The position numbers and the translations under genes were made by a program. From an uncultured Roseburia sp. (GTDB taxonomy: Bacteria > Bacillota > Clostridia > Lachnospirales > Lachnospiraceae), in contig CAKRLC010000120.1 in assembly GCA_934358955.1 (NCBI GenBank), positions 1 through 6,019 of the forward strand: a stretch of DNA of 6,019 nucleotides, in the 5' to 3' direction. Under the pieces are notes generated by a model that worked only from the letters and a program-made list of their open reading frames with translations, ran no database searches and was not told the origin of the DNA. Shown here piece after piece: positions 4,797 through 6,019 of the stretch (positions are counted from its first letter, which is position 1; each line of letters opens with the position of its first letter).

Positions 4797-5388
4797 AGCC
4801 TGCCTCCTTAAATTTTTCCAATCTGTAATGATGTTCATCATCCAATTCCTTAACACCATTTTTGTAATCATATCCAAATTTTCTATAAAATTCTGTTGCT
4901 GTAATGGATGCCGGTATCTCAATTCTGCTTGCTCTTACATAAAATTCATCCGTTTCTAATGTATTTATGATTTTTCTTCCAACACCCTTTCCATGAAATT
5001 CTGGGAGGACAAAAATAGACAAAAGTATACTTTCTGTTTCACTTCCCCAAAAACTTGAGATAGAACCTGTTCCAATTATTTTTCCATCAAATTCAAAGAC
5101 ATACATATGCGCATAACTTGCCACATTCAGAACCTTTTCCACATCGTAAACCTTTGCAAGTTTCTCCATTGCTGATATGCCATAATCTTTACTGTTAACC
5201 TCTAAGAAATTCCTGACAATAAGATTTCTGACCTCTTGGGCATCCTCTTTCTTAAATCGCCTCACCTCAACGCAACCCTCTGCATAATCAACCAATGTCG
5301 TATTTTCATTTAACCTTGCGTATTTATAGCCGTGTACGTCCGTAATACATGTGTACATATAATGTCTTGAATATATGTTCTGATCCAT
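4789..5388 (-). CDS. GNAT-family N-acetyltransferase with an N-terminal extension
   Basis: This 199-residue protein has a GNAT fold from about residue 39 to 195. The fold starts with VEVRRFKKEDA (beta 1/helix 1), has DGKIIGTGSI (beta 4, 101-110), motif A LLSIFVLPEFHGKGVGRKI (122-140; acetyl-CoA pyrophosphate loop H132-G-K-G135-V-G137, with His where Gln or Arg is usual) and motif B TATEFYRKFGY (163-173). It should transfer an acetyl group from acetyl-CoA to an amine; the acceptor cannot be told. Typical single-domain members start near MEVRRF, so residues 1-38 (Tyr-rich, DVHGYKYARLNE) are extra. The start at 5388 is nonetheless well supported by AAGGAG nine bases upstream and a consensus promoter; a GTG at codon 42 is a weaker alternative. 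The stop codon abuts the MITE-like insertion, leaving the frame intact. No separate terminator is visible. Confidence 0.85.
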   Translation of the reverse strand: MDQNIYSRHYMYTCITDVHGYKYARLNENTTLVDYAEGCVEVRRFKKEDAQEVRNLIVRNFLEVNSKDYGISAMEKLAKVYDVEKVLNVASYAHMYVFEFDGKIIGTGSISSFWGSETESILLSIFVLPEFHGKGVGRKIINTLETDEFYVRASRIEIPASITATEFYRKFGYDYKNGVKELDDEHHYRLEKFKEAGLK

Positions 5389-5416
5389 GTGTATGTTCTC
5401 CTTGTTTTTGTTGGAT

Positions 5417-5445
5417 AATATACCCGTCTTGGCAATTCATGTCAA
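5417..5445 (-). promoter_or_regulatory. Consensus sigma-A promoter of the acetyltransferase gene
   Basis: On the minus strand a perfect TTGACA (5445-5440) is followed after 17 bp by TATATT (5422-5417). Transcription should start near 5410, giving a short leader of about 22 nt that contains the AAGGAG ribosome binding site. This is the best promoter in the window and suggests strong basal expression unless repressed. Confidence 0.88.
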
Positions 5446-5449
5446 TAAT

Positions 5450-5467
5450 CTATTTGCTTATGTCCAT
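5450..5467 (-). CDS. Five-codon mini-ORF with a perfect ribosome binding site
   Basis: AGGAGG (5482-5477) lies 9 bases before ATG-GAC-ATA-AGC-AAA-TAG (peptide MDISK). The stop ends 4 bases before the -35 box of the acetyltransferase promoter. The ribosome binding site directly abuts the first AGTCTCA repeat. It could be a leader peptide on a longer transcript starting inside the repeat region, or the front end of a gene whose body was lost. Translation is unproven. Confidence 0.3.
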   Translation of the reverse strand: MDISK

Positions 5468-5483
5468 GATTTTGAACCTCCTC

Positions 5484-5536
5484 AGTCTCATGTTAGTCTC
5501 AACAAACAACTTCAAAAATGAGACTGACTTGAGACT
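5484..5536. repeat. Dyad module A of AGTCTCA repeats
   Basis: AGTCTCA occurs at 5484-5490 and 5495-5501, and its exact inverse TGAGACT at 5519-5525 and 5530-5536. Within each pair the start-to-start distance is exactly 11 bp (7-bp unit plus 4-bp spacer). The whole forms a symmetric dyad with a 17-bp centre, able to fold as two stacked 7-bp stems. The 7+4+7 layout matches how OmpR/PhoB-type response regulators and some tyrosine-recombinase arm-binding domains read DNA. No such protein is encoded in the window. Confidence 0.8.
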
Positions 5537-5592
5537 ACAACTTTATAATTTACCTGCAAATACTGATTTTATCACATTTTGCTATATCATAG

Positions 5593-5634
5593 AGTCTCAC
5601 TTAGTCTCAAATCTCGTGAGACTTCGTTGCGACT
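5593..5634. repeat. Dyad module B of AGTCTCA repeats
   Basis: This is the same architecture as module A: AGTCTCA at 5593-5599 and 5603-5609 (10 bp apart), then TGAGACT at 5617-5623 and the one-mismatch copy TGCGACT at 5628-5634 (11 bp apart), with a 7-bp centre. Its midpoint is about 104 bp from that of module A, near ten helical turns. The region between the modules is AT-rich and contains a TATAAT on the plus strand (5544-5549). Confidence 0.78.
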
Positions 5635-5700
5635 AACTTTGAAATATTCTTGAGTAAAAGTTTGGGTGTCACATTGAGTGCCAAAGTTACTGTCATTTAC

Positions 5701-6019
5701 CTACCTAATTTCCCATTTACTACCATTATCCGAACCTTTTCGTTCTATGATACCTTTATCCTTTAATTCTGATATATATCTAGCAATTGTTCTAACCACA
5801 TTAGTTAAGATGTGGTTAGGTTATTTTCTTACGAAAAATATTTCTAATTTTTACTTGATGGCTTCTCCGGTATAGTCATCTTTAACACACCATTTTTCAG
5901 CATGGATATTTATCAACAATTATCTGCAGATACTCAAGTTCTCCTTTATATAACAAATTTACATCTACAATGATTCCCATTGTGTCCGTAATTTTATTGG
6001 GGATTCGCTCTAATAAATC
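5701..6019 (-). pseudogene. Decayed AlbA_2-type ATP-binding/DNA-binding regulator (partial at window edge)
   Basis: Entering at 6019, the frame reads DLLERIPNKITDTMGIIVDV and LEYLQIIVDKYP before a TGA (5899-5897). This is the part of AlbA_2-domain (putative transcriptional regulator/ATP-dependent helicase-like) proteins that precedes their YRSGS motif. Past a second stop, a frame at 5820-5701 reads RYISELKDKGIIERKGSDNG and ends KWEIR-stop, the typical C-terminal winged-helix ending of the same family. The roughly 250 residues normally in between are absent. A third frame (about 5900-5851) reads KWCVKDDYTGEAIK-stop and has no evident home in this family. The simplest reading is an internal deletion plus frameshifts. 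Such genes are frequent cargo of integrative elements, but none of that machinery is visible here. Confidence 0.65.
5792..5819. repeat. Perfect 10-bp inverted repeat inside the decayed regulator gene
   Basis: CTAACCACAT (5792-5801) and ATGTGGTTAG (5810-5819) are exact reverse complements around an 8-base loop. On the plus strand a GTTATTTTCTT stretch follows, a poor terminator tail. It lies at the start of the winged-helix fragment, near the break between the two recognisable pieces. Confidence 0.7.

Noticed and set aside
5484..5634. CRISPR array
   Set aside because: The repeated unit is only 7 bp, alternates orientation, and is spaced 10-11 bp within pairs; there are no 25-40 bp repeats with unique spacers and no cas gene.
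5676..5700. A second copy of the MITE end (GTTACTGTCATT near 5686)
   Set aside because: Only a short, gapped match to TTACTGTTCATTC, with no partner inverted repeat or direct repeat nearby.

Overview
The window looks like chromosomal DNA of a low-GC Gram-positive anaerobe in Clostridia, most likely a gut Lachnospiraceae (Blautia/Dorea/Ruminococcus-like). The evidence is AT-rich intergenic DNA, strong GGAGG-type ribosome binding sites, sigma-A-like promoters, an anaerobe-type ferredoxin-domain protein, and protein sequences close to what I know from that group. The genus is inference. Every gene I can support lies on the minus strand, so the biological reading order runs from high to low coordinates.

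Reading in that direction: (1) 6019-5701 is a decayed gene for an AlbA_2-type ATP-binding/DNA-binding regulator, with its middle missing. (2) 5640-5480 holds two dyad modules built from the 7-mer AGTCTCA/TGAGACT spaced one helical turn apart. (3) A consensus sigma-A promoter (5445-5417) drives a GNAT acetyltransferase (5388-4789) that has an unusual N-terminal extension. (4) Immediately after its stop codon lies a 142-bp element with 13-bp inverted ends flanked by a 9-bp direct repeat, which looks like a MITE. (5) A YghZ-type aldo/keto reductase (4477-3485) follows and ends in a textbook terminator. (6) A gene-poor stretch of about 470 bp holds coding remnants, including a degenerate short-chain-dehydrogenase-like N-terminus. 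(7) A UPF0178 (YaiI/YqxD) gene (2940-2482) comes next. (8) Then a ferredoxin-domain protein (2265-1534) with a possible Crp/Fnr-type operator upstream. (9) A stand-alone ATP-pyrophosphatase subunit of GMP synthase (1310-321) follows, with its own promoter and terminator. (10) At the left edge lie the C-terminal remnant of an S66 peptidase and the start of a probable nucleoside phosphorylase.

The genes do not form one pathway. They look like independent single-gene transcription units. Two are purine-related: the GMP synthase subunit and the possible nucleoside phosphorylase. The spaces between them show repeated decay and insertion: three gene remnants, one MITE-like element and one cluster of ordered repeats. 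The strongest structural signals are the MITE-like insertion at 4637-4796 and the paired-repeat region at 5484-5634. I see no CRISPR array, tRNA, rRNA or complete mobile element.
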